In this document: positions 9,300 through 17,687 of the stretch, one piece after another
Position numbering within the stretch: the stretch's first letter is position 1
Layout: every line of letters starts with the position of its first letter
DNA from: Clostridiales bacterium
Lineage (GTDB): Bacteria; Bacillota; Clostridia; Oscillospirales; Acutalibacteraceae
Direction: 5' to 3'
NCBI GenBank assembly: GCA_019418545.1
Contig: DYBQ01000022.1
Location: 1-30,377 of the forward strand
DNA length: 30,377 nucleotides
Made by a program: the position numbers and the translations under genes
The notes under the pieces: model-generated
What the model saw: only the letters and a program-made list of their open reading frames with translations
Told to the model about the DNA's origin: nothing
Database searches by the model: none

Positions 9300-10330
9300 T
9301 GGCAGATGTAGAGCTGTTGCAGCGGCTTTGTACCGCACAGGGAATTTCCGGCGATGAAGGCGCCGTACGGGAACTGATTTTACAGGAAATTGCGCCTTTT
9401 GCCAAAAGTGTAACCGTAACGCCTTTGGGGAATATTATTGCTGAAAAAGAAGGTGCTGAGCGAGCCAAAACCCGCCTGCTTCTCAACGCCCACATGGATG
9501 AAGTGGGCTTGCTCATAACGGGGATTTGTAAGGATGGCCTGCTCCGTTTTACAACGATTGGAGGGATTGACCGCCTGATTCTGCCGGGAAAATCTGTTTT
9601 GGTGGCAGGAAAGATTCCCGGTGTGATTGGTGCCAAGCCCATTCACCTGCTGGAAGGGGAAGAAAAGGAAAAGGCTCCCTCTTTGGACAGCCTGACCATT
9701 GATATCGGCGCATCCTCTCAGGAGGAAGCCGAAAAAGTGGTTTCTCCCGGCGATAGTGTTACATTTGTTTCGCTGTTTGATACTTCCTATGGTAAGATTC
9801 GCAGCCGGGCCATTGATGACCGGGCTGGATGCGCGATTTTGATTGACCTGATGAAGAAGGAACTTCCCTATGACTGTACCTTTGTATTTGCCGTACAGGA
9901 AGAGGTAGGACTTCGGGGAAGTAAAACGGCTGCCTTTGCTGCCGAGCCGGAAGCTGCCATTGTAGTGGAATCCACAACAGCTGCAGATATTCCCGGTGTG
10001 GACGAAGGAAAACAGGTTTGCCGGGTAGGAAAAGGGCCGGTGCTTTCCTTTATGGACAGAGCAACCATTTATGATAGGGGTTATTTTGCCATGGCGAAAA
10101 AGCTGGCAGAAGAAAACCATATCCCCTATCAGGTAAAAGAGGCAGTAGCCGGCGGCAACGATGCTGGAGCCATTCATGTTTCCAGGGGCGGTGTGCGTAC
10201 GGCAGCGGTCTCTCTTGCTTGCCGGTATCTCCATTCTCCGGTGGGCATGATTGCAGAGGATGACTTCCACCATGCCGAGGTATTGATTGAAAAGCTGGCC
10301 ATGGCCATTGCAGGAGGGCAGCAGGCGTGA
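9299..10330 (+). CDS. M42 family metallo-aminopeptidase, second of a tandem pair
   Basis: This paralogue of the preceding gene (343 residues) has the same fold and order of motifs: H65 in NAHMDEVG, D173/D174 in AIDDRAG, E201 and E202 in VQEEVGLRG, E224 in VVEST and H312 in YLHSPVG. The terminal-carboxylate ligand is Glu here but Asp in the upstream paralogue, and the substrate-side loop differs (GGNDAGAIHVS against GGTTGTNADEINVS). The pair may therefore form homo- or hetero-oligomers with different N-terminal residue preferences, as known for archaeal TET sets; this is inference. It overlaps the upstream gene by one base and the downstream acetyltransferase by four (GTGA), so the three genes are one coupled unit. 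Confidence 0.92.
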   Translation: MADVELLQRLCTAQGISGDEGAVRELILQEIAPFAKSVTVTPLGNIIAEKEGAERAKTRLLLNAHMDEVGLLITGICKDGLLRFTTIGGIDRLILPGKSVLVAGKIPGVIGAKPIHLLEGEEKEKAPSLDSLTIDIGASSQEEAEKVVSPGDSVTFVSLFDTSYGKIRSRAIDDRAGCAILIDLMKKELPYDCTFVFAVQEEVGLRGSKTAAFAAEPEAAIVVESTTAADIPGVDEGKQVCRVGKGPVLSFMDRATIYDRGYFAMAKKLAEENHIPYQVKEAVAGGNDAGAIHVSRGGVRTAAVSLACRYLHSPVGMIAEDDFHHAEVLIEKLAMAIAGGQQA

Positions 10331-11049
10331 TTTGCCGGGCGGAATCTCTGGCCGGTTTGCCGTCTGAGCCGCAGGACCCCTTTACCCTTCGCATTGTGTC
10401 CAGCGCACAAGCTTATGGATTACAGACTGCCTTTTTGGATGTCTGGCAGGGAAATGGCTGTTTGTTTTCCCGGATGGATGGGGTGCTCACCATTTCCGGG
10501 ATTCCTGCACCGGATTGTGTGGAGGAAACTGCCCTGTTTGCCGCTTCCTGCGGTACAGGGCAAATTTTCTGTGCGGCAGACACAGCAAGAAGGCTAAAAT
10601 TTTCCATTGCCGCTACAGGTCCAATACTCTGCCGGGAGCAAACAGGCCCTTCTTCCCCCCTGCCTTGGGAAATGCCTTCCCCCAGAATGTTGTATCAGGT
10701 TTTATCTACCTGTCAAAGTCCCTCGTTTTTCGTCCCGGACTTTGAGCCGTTTTATCTGGATATTTCTCATCGTTTGCGGCATGGGACAGCGGCTGCGGTT
10801 TTGTTGGAGACAGATGGGGTCCCCAGTGCCTGTGCCATTGCTCTTGCTGTAACAGAGAAAGCAGCGTTGCTCACTGCTGTGGGAGTGGTTCCCTCACTTC
10901 GGAAAAAAGGTATGGGAAAAAAAGCTGTAGAAAGCTTATGTCAAATGCTTGGTGGACGCAGGATTTTCCTGTTTCGGCACAAAAGTGAAAACCGGGAATT
11001 TTATGAAAAGCTGGGTTTTTCCAGTTTTGGAGAATGGGCAGAAATATAG
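10327..11049 (+). CDS. GNAT family N-acetyltransferase
   Basis: This predicted acetyl-CoA-dependent N-acyltransferase has 240 residues. The C-terminal half carries the GNAT core: a strand AALLTAVGVVP, the pyrophosphate loop LRKKGMGKKAVESL (R/QxxGxG/A type) and the closing strand with ENREFYEKLGFSSFGE, typical of motif B. The N-terminal half is less conserved and may be a second, degenerate GNAT-like lobe or a substrate domain. It begins with GTG overlapping the stop of the second M42 gene by four bases, so its expression is tied to the peptidases. Acetylation of an amino acid or peptide released by them is a reasonable guess but not shown. Confidence 0.82.
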   Translation: MICRAESLAGLPSEPQDPFTLRIVSSAQAYGLQTAFLDVWQGNGCLFSRMDGVLTISGIPAPDCVEETALFAASCGTGQIFCAADTARRLKFSIAATGPILCREQTGPSSPLPWEMPSPRMLYQVLSTCQSPSFFVPDFEPFYLDISHRLRHGTAAAVLLETDGVPSACAIALAVTEKAALLTAVGVVPSLRKKGMGKKAVESLCQMLGGRRIFLFRHKSENREFYEKLGFSSFGEWAEI

Positions 11050-11078
11050 TGGTAGAATAGATAAGAAAGGATTTGTAC

Positions 11079-12353
11079 ATGAAAGAGTATCCTTATTTTC
11101 ATATTGACGATGCGATTCGCCGGGCGGCGGACAAGACCATGGAGGAGATTGCTCCTGCCATGGCCCGGATTGAAGAAATGCAGAATTATAATCAACAGAA
11201 AATGCTGGCAGCGTTTATCAAGGCAGGAGTGAGTGAAAGCCATTTTGTTTCCTCTACCGGTTATGGATATGGCGACCGTGGACGGGATGCACTGGATGCC
11301 GTATATGCAGACGCTTTGGGAGCCGAGGATGCATTGGTGCGTCACAATTTTGTCAGCGGCACCCATGCCCTAACCGTCGCATTGTTTGGGGTACTGCGCC
11401 CCGGTGATGTAATGCTTAGTGTCACAGGAATGCCGTATGACACCCTTCGGGGGGTTATTGGCCTGACCGGGGACGGAAACGGGTCATTAAAAGAATTTGG
11501 AATCGAATACCGCCAAATCGATTTGCAGGCAGACGGTACGCCGGACTATGAAGCTATGGAGCGGGAAATCAATCCCGGAATCAAAATGGTGTATGTCCAG
11601 CGCTCCCGTGGCTACAGTCTGCGCCCCTCCCTGTTTGTGGAGGACATTGAACGGATTGCGGCGATTGCCAAGAAAAAGGCGCCGGATTGCATTGTCATGG
11701 TAGACAATTGCTATGGTGAATTTGTTCAGGCCGACGAGCCGGTTTCTCATGGAGCGGATTTGATGGCCGGTTCCCTGATTAAAAATCCCGGTGGCGGTAT
11801 TGCGCCCACCGGAGGATATATTGCCGGTCGCCGGGATTTGGTGGAAAGCTGTTCCTACCGGCTGACAACGCCAGGTCTTGGCAAAGAAGTCGGCTGTACA
11901 CTGGGCAATAACCGGGAACTGTTTATGGGTGCTTTCCATGCGCCCCATGTAACCGGAGAAGCCTTGAAAACGGCGGCTTTTACTGCGGGCCTATTCAGCC
12001 GGCTTGGATATGAAGTAACGCCAAAGCCTGACGAGCTGCGGGCAGACATTATCCAGGCAGTGCTCCTTCGGACTGAAGAAGCTTTGGTTGCTTTTTGTCA
12101 GGGGATGCAGAAGGGGGCGCCGGTGGATTCTTTTGTGGTGCCGGAGCCCTGGGACATGCCCGGCTATGATTGCCAGGTAATTATGGCAGCCGGTGCTTTC
12201 ACGCTGGGAGCGTCTATTGAGCTTTCTGCCGATGCTCCGCTGCGGGAGCCCTATGCGGCTTGGATGCAGGGAGGCCTAAACTTCCACAGCGGCCGCTTGG
12301 GGGCAATGCTGGCAGCCCAGTCTATGCTAGATAAGGGCGTTTTGTCCCTGTAA
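11079..12353 (+). CDS. PLP enzyme of the methionine gamma-lyase / 'aluminium resistance' family
   Basis: This fold-type I PLP enzyme has 424 residues. The Schiff-base lysine is in SLIKNPGGGIAPTGGY (about K235), a sequence characteristic of the family often annotated as aluminium resistance protein or methionine gamma-lyase family protein. Other family marks are STGYGYGDRGRDALD, RHNFVSGTHALTVAL (the PLP phosphate region), VYVQRSRGYSLRPS and VMVDNCYGEF, with the Asp that contacts the pyridine nitrogen. The real substrate is unsettled; sulfur amino acid lyase activity is inferred from fold only. I chose ATG 11079 because AAAGGA lies 7 bases upstream; an in-frame TTG at 11073 would leave almost no spacing. 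It follows the GNAT gene by 29 bases and ends with a terminator. Confidence 0.88.
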   Translation: MKEYPYFHIDDAIRRAADKTMEEIAPAMARIEEMQNYNQQKMLAAFIKAGVSESHFVSSTGYGYGDRGRDALDAVYADALGAEDALVRHNFVSGTHALTVALFGVLRPGDVMLSVTGMPYDTLRGVIGLTGDGNGSLKEFGIEYRQIDLQADGTPDYEAMEREINPGIKMVYVQRSRGYSLRPSLFVEDIERIAAIAKKKAPDCIVMVDNCYGEFVQADEPVSHGADLMAGSLIKNPGGGIAPTGGYIAGRRDLVESCSYRLTTPGLGKEVGCTLGNNRELFMGAFHAPHVTGEALKTAAFTAGLFSRLGYEVTPKPDELRADIIQAVLLRTEEALVAFCQGMQKGAPVDSFVVPEPWDMPGYDCQVIMAAGAFTLGASIELSADAPLREPYAAWMQGGLNFHSGRLGAMLAAQSMLDKGVLSL

Positions 12354-12369
12354 TGAAGAAGAAACAAAG

Positions 12370-12401
12370 CTCTCGACGGCGATTTGCTGTCGGGAGTTTT
12401 T
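12370..12401 (+). terminator. Intrinsic terminator of the M42-GNAT-PLP enzyme transcript
   Basis: CTCTCGACGGC pairs with GCTGTCGGGAG (11 bp, two G-T wobbles) around loop GATTT, followed by TTTTT. Confidence 0.85.
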
Positions 12402-12439
12402 CTCTTATACAGGATTTTTTCGGAAAATGTCGTAACTGA

Positions 12440-12467
12440 TTGTATTTTGTGGACAGAGTGATATAAT
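12440..12467 (+). promoter_or_regulatory. Sigma-A-type promoter of trkA-trkH
   Basis: TTGTAT (12440-12445), a 16-base spacer and a perfect TATAAT (12462-12467). It lies just after the preceding terminator and predicts a leader of about 80 nt before trkA. Confidence 0.7.
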
Positions 12468-12482
12468 ATAGGCTGTATAAGA

Positions 12483-12514
12483 GGCTCCTTTCCCTAAGGA
12501 GCCCTGTTTTATTT
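12483..12514 (+). promoter_or_regulatory. Hairpin with imperfect U-tract in the trkA leader, possible attenuator
   Basis: GGCTCCTT (12483-12490) pairs perfectly with AAGGAGCC (12496-12503) around TCCCT and is followed by CTGTTTTATTTT. It lies between the trkA promoter and the start codon, so transcripts must pass it. It may partly terminate, or only stabilise the mRNA. The leader is too short to hold a full c-di-AMP riboswitch. Confidence 0.5.
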
Positions 12515-12555
12515 TGATAAATGATTGCAGAAGGTAAGTAAGAAGGAGAATTTTC

Positions 12556-13935
12556 ATGAAAATCGTAATTGTCGGAGACGGCAAGGTAGGATTAACGCTA
12601 ACAGAGCAGTTATCGGCAGAGGGTCATGATATTGTGATTATTGACAGGAATCAACAGGTGCTCCGAGACTCTCAAGAGGCATATGATGTTATGGTCGTAA
12701 ACGGGAACGGCGCCAGTATGCAGGTGCTGAAAGAAGCAGGGGCTGACAATGCAGACCTGTTGATTGCTGCGACTTCAGCAGACGAAATCAATATGCTCTG
12801 CTGTATTACAGCTAAAAAAATGGGGTGCCGGCACACCATTGCCCGGGTAAGAAATCCTGACTATCATCGCCAGCTGTCTTTTTTGAAAGAAGAGCTGGGG
12901 CTGAGTATGACCATTAACCCTGAAGCAGCAGCAGCCAGAGAAATTTTTCATATTCTTCAGTTTCCTTCTTCCATTAACCGGGATTTTTTTGCAAAAGGGC
13001 AAGTGGAAGTTGTAGAGTTTAAATTGCGGGCCAATTGTCCGGCAGTTGGGCAATCGCTCATGGAATTATATCGTTCTTCTCGTGTAAAAGTGTTGGTTTG
13101 TGCGGTGGAAAGAGGCTCATCCGTATATATTCCTAACGGTGATTTTGTCCTGCAGGAAGGAGATATTATCCATGTAACAGGAGTCAATCACAATTTAATG
13201 GAATTGATGAGGTATTTGAAGCTTCCGTCTAACCGGATACGAGAAGTAGTAATTGTTGGAGGAAGCCGATTGGGATATTATCTTGCGGAATCCTTGTCAA
13301 AAGTTGGCATGAAGGTAAAAATCATTGAGAAAAACTATGAGCGGTGTGTAGAGTTATCCGAATTACTCCCTAAAGTCCTGATTATCAATGGGGATGCCTG
13401 TGACCAGAAGCTTATGAATGCAGAATGTGCTGGAAAAGCGGATGCATTGATTGCCCTGACAGATATTGACGAAATCAATTTGGTGATTTCTCTGTTTGCA
13501 GGACAAATTGGCGTTTCCAAAACGATTACAAAAATGGATAGAATCGACCAATTTGATGCATTTAAAGCTATGGGTGTGGATTCGATTGTGAGCCCGAAGC
13601 ATATTATTTGTGATGATGTGCTGCGATATGTCCGCGCTATGAGAAATCACCGCAGTGATGCAGTTATTTCACTGCATCGATTGGTTAACCATAAAGTGGA
13701 TGCTTTGGAATTTAGAGTAGATACCGATATGCCCAAGGTAAATATTCCTTTAAAAGATTTGAAGCTAAAGAAAAACACATTGGTAGCCTGTATCCGTCGA
13801 AAAGGAAAACTGATTTTCCCCGATGGAAATGAAACCATTCAGCCAGAGGATACTGTAATCGTTGTAAGTACCAGTGAAAATAAAATTGCGAATCTTCGGG
13901 ATATTTTTTCTGCACAGGAGTTTGGAAAGAGATGA
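12556..13935 (+). CDS. trkA: Trk potassium uptake system, NAD-binding regulatory protein TrkA
   Basis: This peripheral cytoplasmic gating subunit of the Trk potassium transporter has 459 residues, close to E. coli TrkA. It shows the duplicated RCK layout: RCK_N 1 (IVIVGDGKVGLTLTEQL, GxGxxG), RCK_C 1 (VEVVEFKLRANCPAVG), RCK_N 2 (VVIVGGSRLGYYLAESL) and RCK_C 2 (LVACIRRKGKLIFPDGNE). Acidic residues ending the beta-2 strands (IIDRN and IIEKN) suit NAD(H) binding. AAGGAGA lies 6-7 bases before the ATG. It overlaps trkH by four bases (ATGA), giving coupled synthesis of the gating ring and the pore. Confidence 0.95.
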   Translation: MKIVIVGDGKVGLTLTEQLSAEGHDIVIIDRNQQVLRDSQEAYDVMVVNGNGASMQVLKEAGADNADLLIAATSADEINMLCCITAKKMGCRHTIARVRNPDYHRQLSFLKEELGLSMTINPEAAAAREIFHILQFPSSINRDFFAKGQVEVVEFKLRANCPAVGQSLMELYRSSRVKVLVCAVERGSSVYIPNGDFVLQEGDIIHVTGVNHNLMELMRYLKLPSNRIREVVIVGGSRLGYYLAESLSKVGMKVKIIEKNYERCVELSELLPKVLIINGDACDQKLMNAECAGKADALIALTDIDEINLVISLFAGQIGVSKTITKMDRIDQFDAFKAMGVDSIVSPKHIICDDVLRYVRAMRNHRSDAVISLHRLVNHKVDALEFRVDTDMPKVNIPLKDLKLKKNTLVACIRRKGKLIFPDGNETIQPEDTVIVVSTSENKIANLRDIFSAQEFGKR

Positions 13936-15386
13936 ATAGAAGAGTAATTGCTTTTTTATTAGGGCATATTCTATTGTTGGAAGCAGCTGTTATGCTCCCA
14001 GCTTTGGTAATTTCCATGTTTATGGGAGAACACAGCACTGTATGGGCCTTCGTATGGACGATTTTTTTAACAGCAATTGTGGGAGCGGGTCTTACTTTTA
14101 TCCGGCCAATCAATAAAGTTTTTTATGCAGCTGAAGGGTTTGTGGTAACAGCACTTTCCTGGATAGCCATCTCCCTGTTTGGTGCCCTTCCTTTTTGGTT
14201 CAGCGGATACGTTCCCAATTATGTGGATTGTTTTTTTGAAACGGCTTCTGGTTTTACAACCACAGGCGCCAGTATTTTAACAGATGTAGAAGCACTTTCC
14301 TATGGACTGTTATATTGGCGCAGTTTTACCCATTGGCTTGGCGGAATGGGTGTTCTGGTGTTTTTGTTGGCAGTTGTGTCTGTTAGCAAAGGGGCAGGAT
14401 ATTCCCTCCACTTGCTTCGAGCCGAAAGTCCCGGACCAGATGTGGGAAAAATGACTCCCAGATTGAAACAAAGCGCTAAAATATTATATTTTATTTATAT
14501 ATTTCTAACGATAGTCGAGATTATTTTGCTGTTGGCAGGCGGGATGCCGGTATTTGACAGTTTTTGTACAGCATTTGGTACAGCAGGCACTGGTGGATTT
14601 GGTGTAAAAAATGACAGTATGGCTGGCTATTCTCCCTATATTCAAACTGTTGTAACCATTTTTATGGCTCTTTTTGGAATTAATTTTAATATTTACTTTC
14701 TGGTGTTAATGCGCTCTTGGAAGGCTTTGCTTCACGATGAGGAATTGTGGGGATATATAGGGATTATGGTAGGCTCCATTTTGCTGATTACTTGCAATAT
14801 TGCCCCACTGTTTCAGTATAACTGGGGAGAGGCACTGCATCAGTCAGCGTTTCAGGTGTCCTCTGTGATGACGACTACAGGTTTCTCCACCATTGACTTT
14901 AATACCTGGCCACAATTCTCGCGAAGTTTACTGGTAATGTTAATGATAGTAGGAGCCTCTGCTGGCTCTACAGGCGGCGGTGTAAAAGTGGCCCGCATTA
15001 TTATTGTATTTAAACTTTTGCGCAAGGAACTGATTCGGATGCTCCATCCCAGAGCCGTTCATACCGTGCGTATTAGCGGAAAAACTGTAGATAATAAGGT
15101 GGGAAAAGGTGTAACAGTATTTATGGCTGCATATTTTGCTGTTTTTACTTTTTCTTTTCTCTTAGTAAGCTTGGACAATATGAGTTTGGAAACCAATGTG
15201 ACAGCAGTTGTCTCCTGTCTCAGTAATATTGGTCCAGGTTTGGATGTTGTAGGTCCTATGGGGAATTTTTCAAGCTTTTCTAATTTTAGCAAAATAATTC
15301 TTTCTTTGGATATGCTGTTTGGACGACTGGAATTCTTTCCACTTATCTTATTGTTTTCTCCCAGTCTGTGGCGCAGAAAAATATAA
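13932..15386 (+). CDS. trkH: Trk potassium uptake system, membrane pore subunit TrkH
   Basis: This polytopic membrane protein of 484 residues belongs to the Trk/Ktr/HKT superfamily. The four pore-loop repeats can be read: ETASGFTTTGASIL, FGTAGTGGFGVKND, VMTTTGFSTIDFNTWP and VVSCLSNIGPGLDVVGP, each with the selectivity-filter glycine. The family motif GASAGSTGGGVKVARI lies between repeats 3 and 4. Hydrophobic helices flank every loop. The start overlaps the trkA stop (ATGA), and TTTGGAAAGAG upstream could serve as a ribosome site inside trkA. A strong bidirectional terminator follows directly. Confidence 0.95.
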   Translation: MNRRVIAFLLGHILLLEAAVMLPALVISMFMGEHSTVWAFVWTIFLTAIVGAGLTFIRPINKVFYAAEGFVVTALSWIAISLFGALPFWFSGYVPNYVDCFFETASGFTTTGASILTDVEALSYGLLYWRSFTHWLGGMGVLVFLLAVVSVSKGAGYSLHLLRAESPGPDVGKMTPRLKQSAKILYFIYIFLTIVEIILLLAGGMPVFDSFCTAFGTAGTGGFGVKNDSMAGYSPYIQTVVTIFMALFGINFNIYFLVLMRSWKALLHDEELWGYIGIMVGSILLITCNIAPLFQYNWGEALHQSAFQVSSVMTTTGFSTIDFNTWPQFSRSLLVMLMIVGASAGSTGGGVKVARIIIVFKLLRKELIRMLHPRAVHTVRISGKTVDNKVGKGVTVFMAAYFAVFTFSFLLVSLDNMSLETNVTAVVSCLSNIGPGLDVVGPMGNFSSFSNFSKIILSLDMLFGRLEFFPLILLFSPSLWRRKI

Positions 15387-15421
15387 AAAAGTCCCGGGAA
15401 ACTTGTTCCCGGGACTTTTTT
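15385..15421. terminator. Bidirectional intrinsic terminator between convergent trkH and the alpha-galactosidase gene
   Basis: A perfect 16-bp inverted repeat (A6-GTCCCGGGAA with TTCCCGGGAC-T6) around ACTTG. Its A and T flanks give a U-tract in both directions, so it can end both trkH and the minus-strand alpha-galactosidase transcript. Confidence 0.93.
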
Positions 15422-15432
15422 ATATCTGAAAA

Positions 15433-17661
15433 TTATACTTTTTCCAACAGATACTGTACGGCTTTATAATCCCCCTGTAATACAGGAATCAAAAGGCCGG
15501 CATTCATTAAAGCTGCACCGCTGTAGGTTTCACCCTGGTAGTCAAAATGCAGCGTATGGTTTTGTGTGGATGCCTGAACCCGATACCGGGCATTTGCATC
15601 CAATCCCTGCAAACGGATGATAAAGGGAACGGGGCAAACTTCTACTTTTACCTGTACCACATTGAGGAGGGAAGAATCCTTGTCGGGAGATACGAGCTGC
15701 CAGGCAGTGTAATTTTTATTCTCAAAAGGATTGCTCAAACGATAATAGTCTCCATCCGAAATCAGAGTGTACAGACGTTTATATTCTGCTACTTGGCGAG
15801 ATACCAATTCTTTTTCTTCCGGTGTCATCTTATTGATATCCAGCTCATATCCAAATGTGCCGGACATGGCAACAATACCCCGGGTTTCCAAAGACGTGAT
15901 GCGGCCTGTTTGGTGATTGGGAACTGCCGAAACGTGAGAGCCTACAGCCGAAATTGGGTACCCGAAGGAAGTACCGTATTGAATGGACAGACGTTCAATG
16001 GCATCGGTATCATCGCTGCACCAGATTTGTGGGGTGTAATATAACATTCCTGCGTCAAAACGTCCGCCGCCGCCGGAACAGCCTTCAAACAGCACATGGG
16101 GGAATGCTTGAATTAACCGCTCCATCAATTCATATACACCCAGAATATACCGATGATACACTTCTCCTTGCCGGTCAGCGGGAAGCGCTCCACTGTAGAT
16201 GTTGGTAATATGACGGTTCATATCCCACTTAACGTATTCAAGGTTTGCCTGCTTCAAAACAGTGCTGATAGCGTCAAAAAGATAATCACGGACATCCTTG
16301 CGGCTCATATCCAACACAAATTGATGACGGCTGCGTACACCTGCCCGTCCGGGACCTCTCAAACACCAGTCAGGGTGTGCTCTATATAAGTCGCTGTCTT
16401 CACTTATCATTTCGGGTTCAAACCAAATTCCCAGCTTCATGCCCAATGCATTGATGCGTTGGCACAGACTGTCCAGCCCACCGCGGATTTTTTGAGTATT
16501 GACGACCCAGTCTCCCAAGCCTGTGGTGTCATCTTCCCGCTTACCAAACCATCCGTCATCCATTACCAGCAGTTCAATCCCCAGCTTGGAGGCATCCTCT
16601 GCAATTTGTACCAGTTTGTCATCGTTAAAATCAAAATAGGTGGCTTCCCAGTTGTTGATTAAAACCGGGCGGCGGGATGTCTTATATTCCCCGCGGCACA
16701 AATTATGACGATATAACCGGTGATACCGGCGGGACAACTCACCAAGGCCATTTTCACTGTAGACCATGGCTACCTGCGGAGTCGTAAAGCTCTCCCCTTT
16801 TTCCAAAATCCAGCGGAATGCATGGGGATGAATTCCCATTGTCAAACGGGTTTGCCAAATTTGGTCATATTCACATTCTGCCAAAAAGTTTCCGCTATAC
16901 AGCAAAGACATTCCCCAGCAGTCTCCAGACGTTTCGGTAGCGTCATGGTTACAGAGAATCATAAAGGGATTCTGCTGATGGCTGGATGCTCCCCGCAGAC
17001 TGTCGGCAATAATTTTTCCGTGACGCACAGGGGTGCGCTCTACAGCCCGTTCAAAACAGTGTCTCCCCCAGAAAGTAATAATATCATAGTCTCCATGAGT
17101 AAAATCGAGACAAGCAGACAAGGCCTTTTCCAGTTGAATTTGAGCGCTGGTCCCATTTTCAATAACAGCATAACGGGTGATGGCATCCTGCTTTTCAAAC
17201 ACCGTATAGACTAGCGTTACGGCCAAGTGAGTAACAGAATCTTCCAGACGAATTTGTAAGGTTTCTGCCTCTCCCCCATTGTCATATACATGAGGAAGTC
17301 CCTCAGGAGCCGCTGCGCCATTTTCAATGGTGTGAGAAACATAACGAAGGTCAGCTTCTCGGGTGCCGTCAGGATTGACAGAAATCAGGCAGGCAGAACG
17401 ATAATCCCCGGAGCCAAACATGGAATATTCCTGAGGAAGCGTATCAATGGTAAAGCTGCGGTCATAGCCGCTTTCATTGGGATTTCCAGAGAAAGAACGC
17501 TCAAGAGGATAAGCCATTAAAGAAAGGTTATCCTCCAATGCTACTTTTGCTCCATAATATAAATGAAGAAGATATCCATAGGAGCCAATTTTGATGCGAT
17601 AACTGGAATGTTCAGTTTCCAGAGCAAAAATTCCCATTTCCCGGGAAAAATGAATGGACAT
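15433..17661 (-). CDS. Alpha-galactosidase, glycoside hydrolase family 36
   Basis: This hydrolase releases terminal alpha-1,6-galactose from raffinose, stachyose, melibiose or galactomannan side chains. It has 742 residues with no signal peptide, so it acts in the cytoplasm. The N-terminal beta-supersandwich (to about 330) is followed by a TIM barrel. Barrel marks are NNWEATYFDF, VMDDGWFGKR, GIWFEPEMIS and YVKWDMNRH, with the nucleophile at about D480. The acid/base lies in WCSDDTDAIER (about D550), after EGCSGGGGRFD. I chose the start with AAAGGAGG 7 bases upstream; an upstream in-frame ATG would lie before that ribosome site. It follows the URO-D-like gene by 26 bases and is probably co-transcribed with it. 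No sugar transporter is adjacent in the window. Confidence 0.94.
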   Translation of the reverse strand: MSIHFSREMGIFALETEHSSYRIKIGSYGYLLHLYYGAKVALEDNLSLMAYPLERSFSGNPNESGYDRSFTIDTLPQEYSMFGSGDYRSACLISVNPDGTREADLRYVSHTIENGAAAPEGLPHVYDNGGEAETLQIRLEDSVTHLAVTLVYTVFEKQDAITRYAVIENGTSAQIQLEKALSACLDFTHGDYDIITFWGRHCFERAVERTPVRHGKIIADSLRGASSHQQNPFMILCNHDATETSGDCWGMSLLYSGNFLAECEYDQIWQTRLTMGIHPHAFRWILEKGESFTTPQVAMVYSENGLGELSRRYHRLYRHNLCRGEYKTSRRPVLINNWEATYFDFNDDKLVQIAEDASKLGIELLVMDDGWFGKREDDTTGLGDWVVNTQKIRGGLDSLCQRINALGMKLGIWFEPEMISEDSDLYRAHPDWCLRGPGRAGVRSRHQFVLDMSRKDVRDYLFDAISTVLKQANLEYVKWDMNRHITNIYSGALPADRQGEVYHRYILGVYELMERLIQAFPHVLFEGCSGGGGRFDAGMLYYTPQIWCSDDTDAIERLSIQYGTSFGYPISAVGSHVSAVPNHQTGRITSLETRGIVAMSGTFGYELDINKMTPEEKELVSRQVAEYKRLYTLISDGDYYRLSNPFENKNYTAWQLVSPDKDSSLLNVVQVKVEVCPVPFIIRLQGLDANARYRVQASTQNHTLHFDYQGETYSGAALMNAGLLIPVLQGDYKAVQYLLEKV

Positions 17662-17687
17662 ACGATGACCTCCTTTAAAAAACAATA

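Noticed and set aside
12468..12555. Possible c-di-AMP (ydaO-type) riboswitch in front of trkA
   Set aside because: The leader after the promoter is only about 80 nt, too short for that riboswitch, and only one hairpin is visible.
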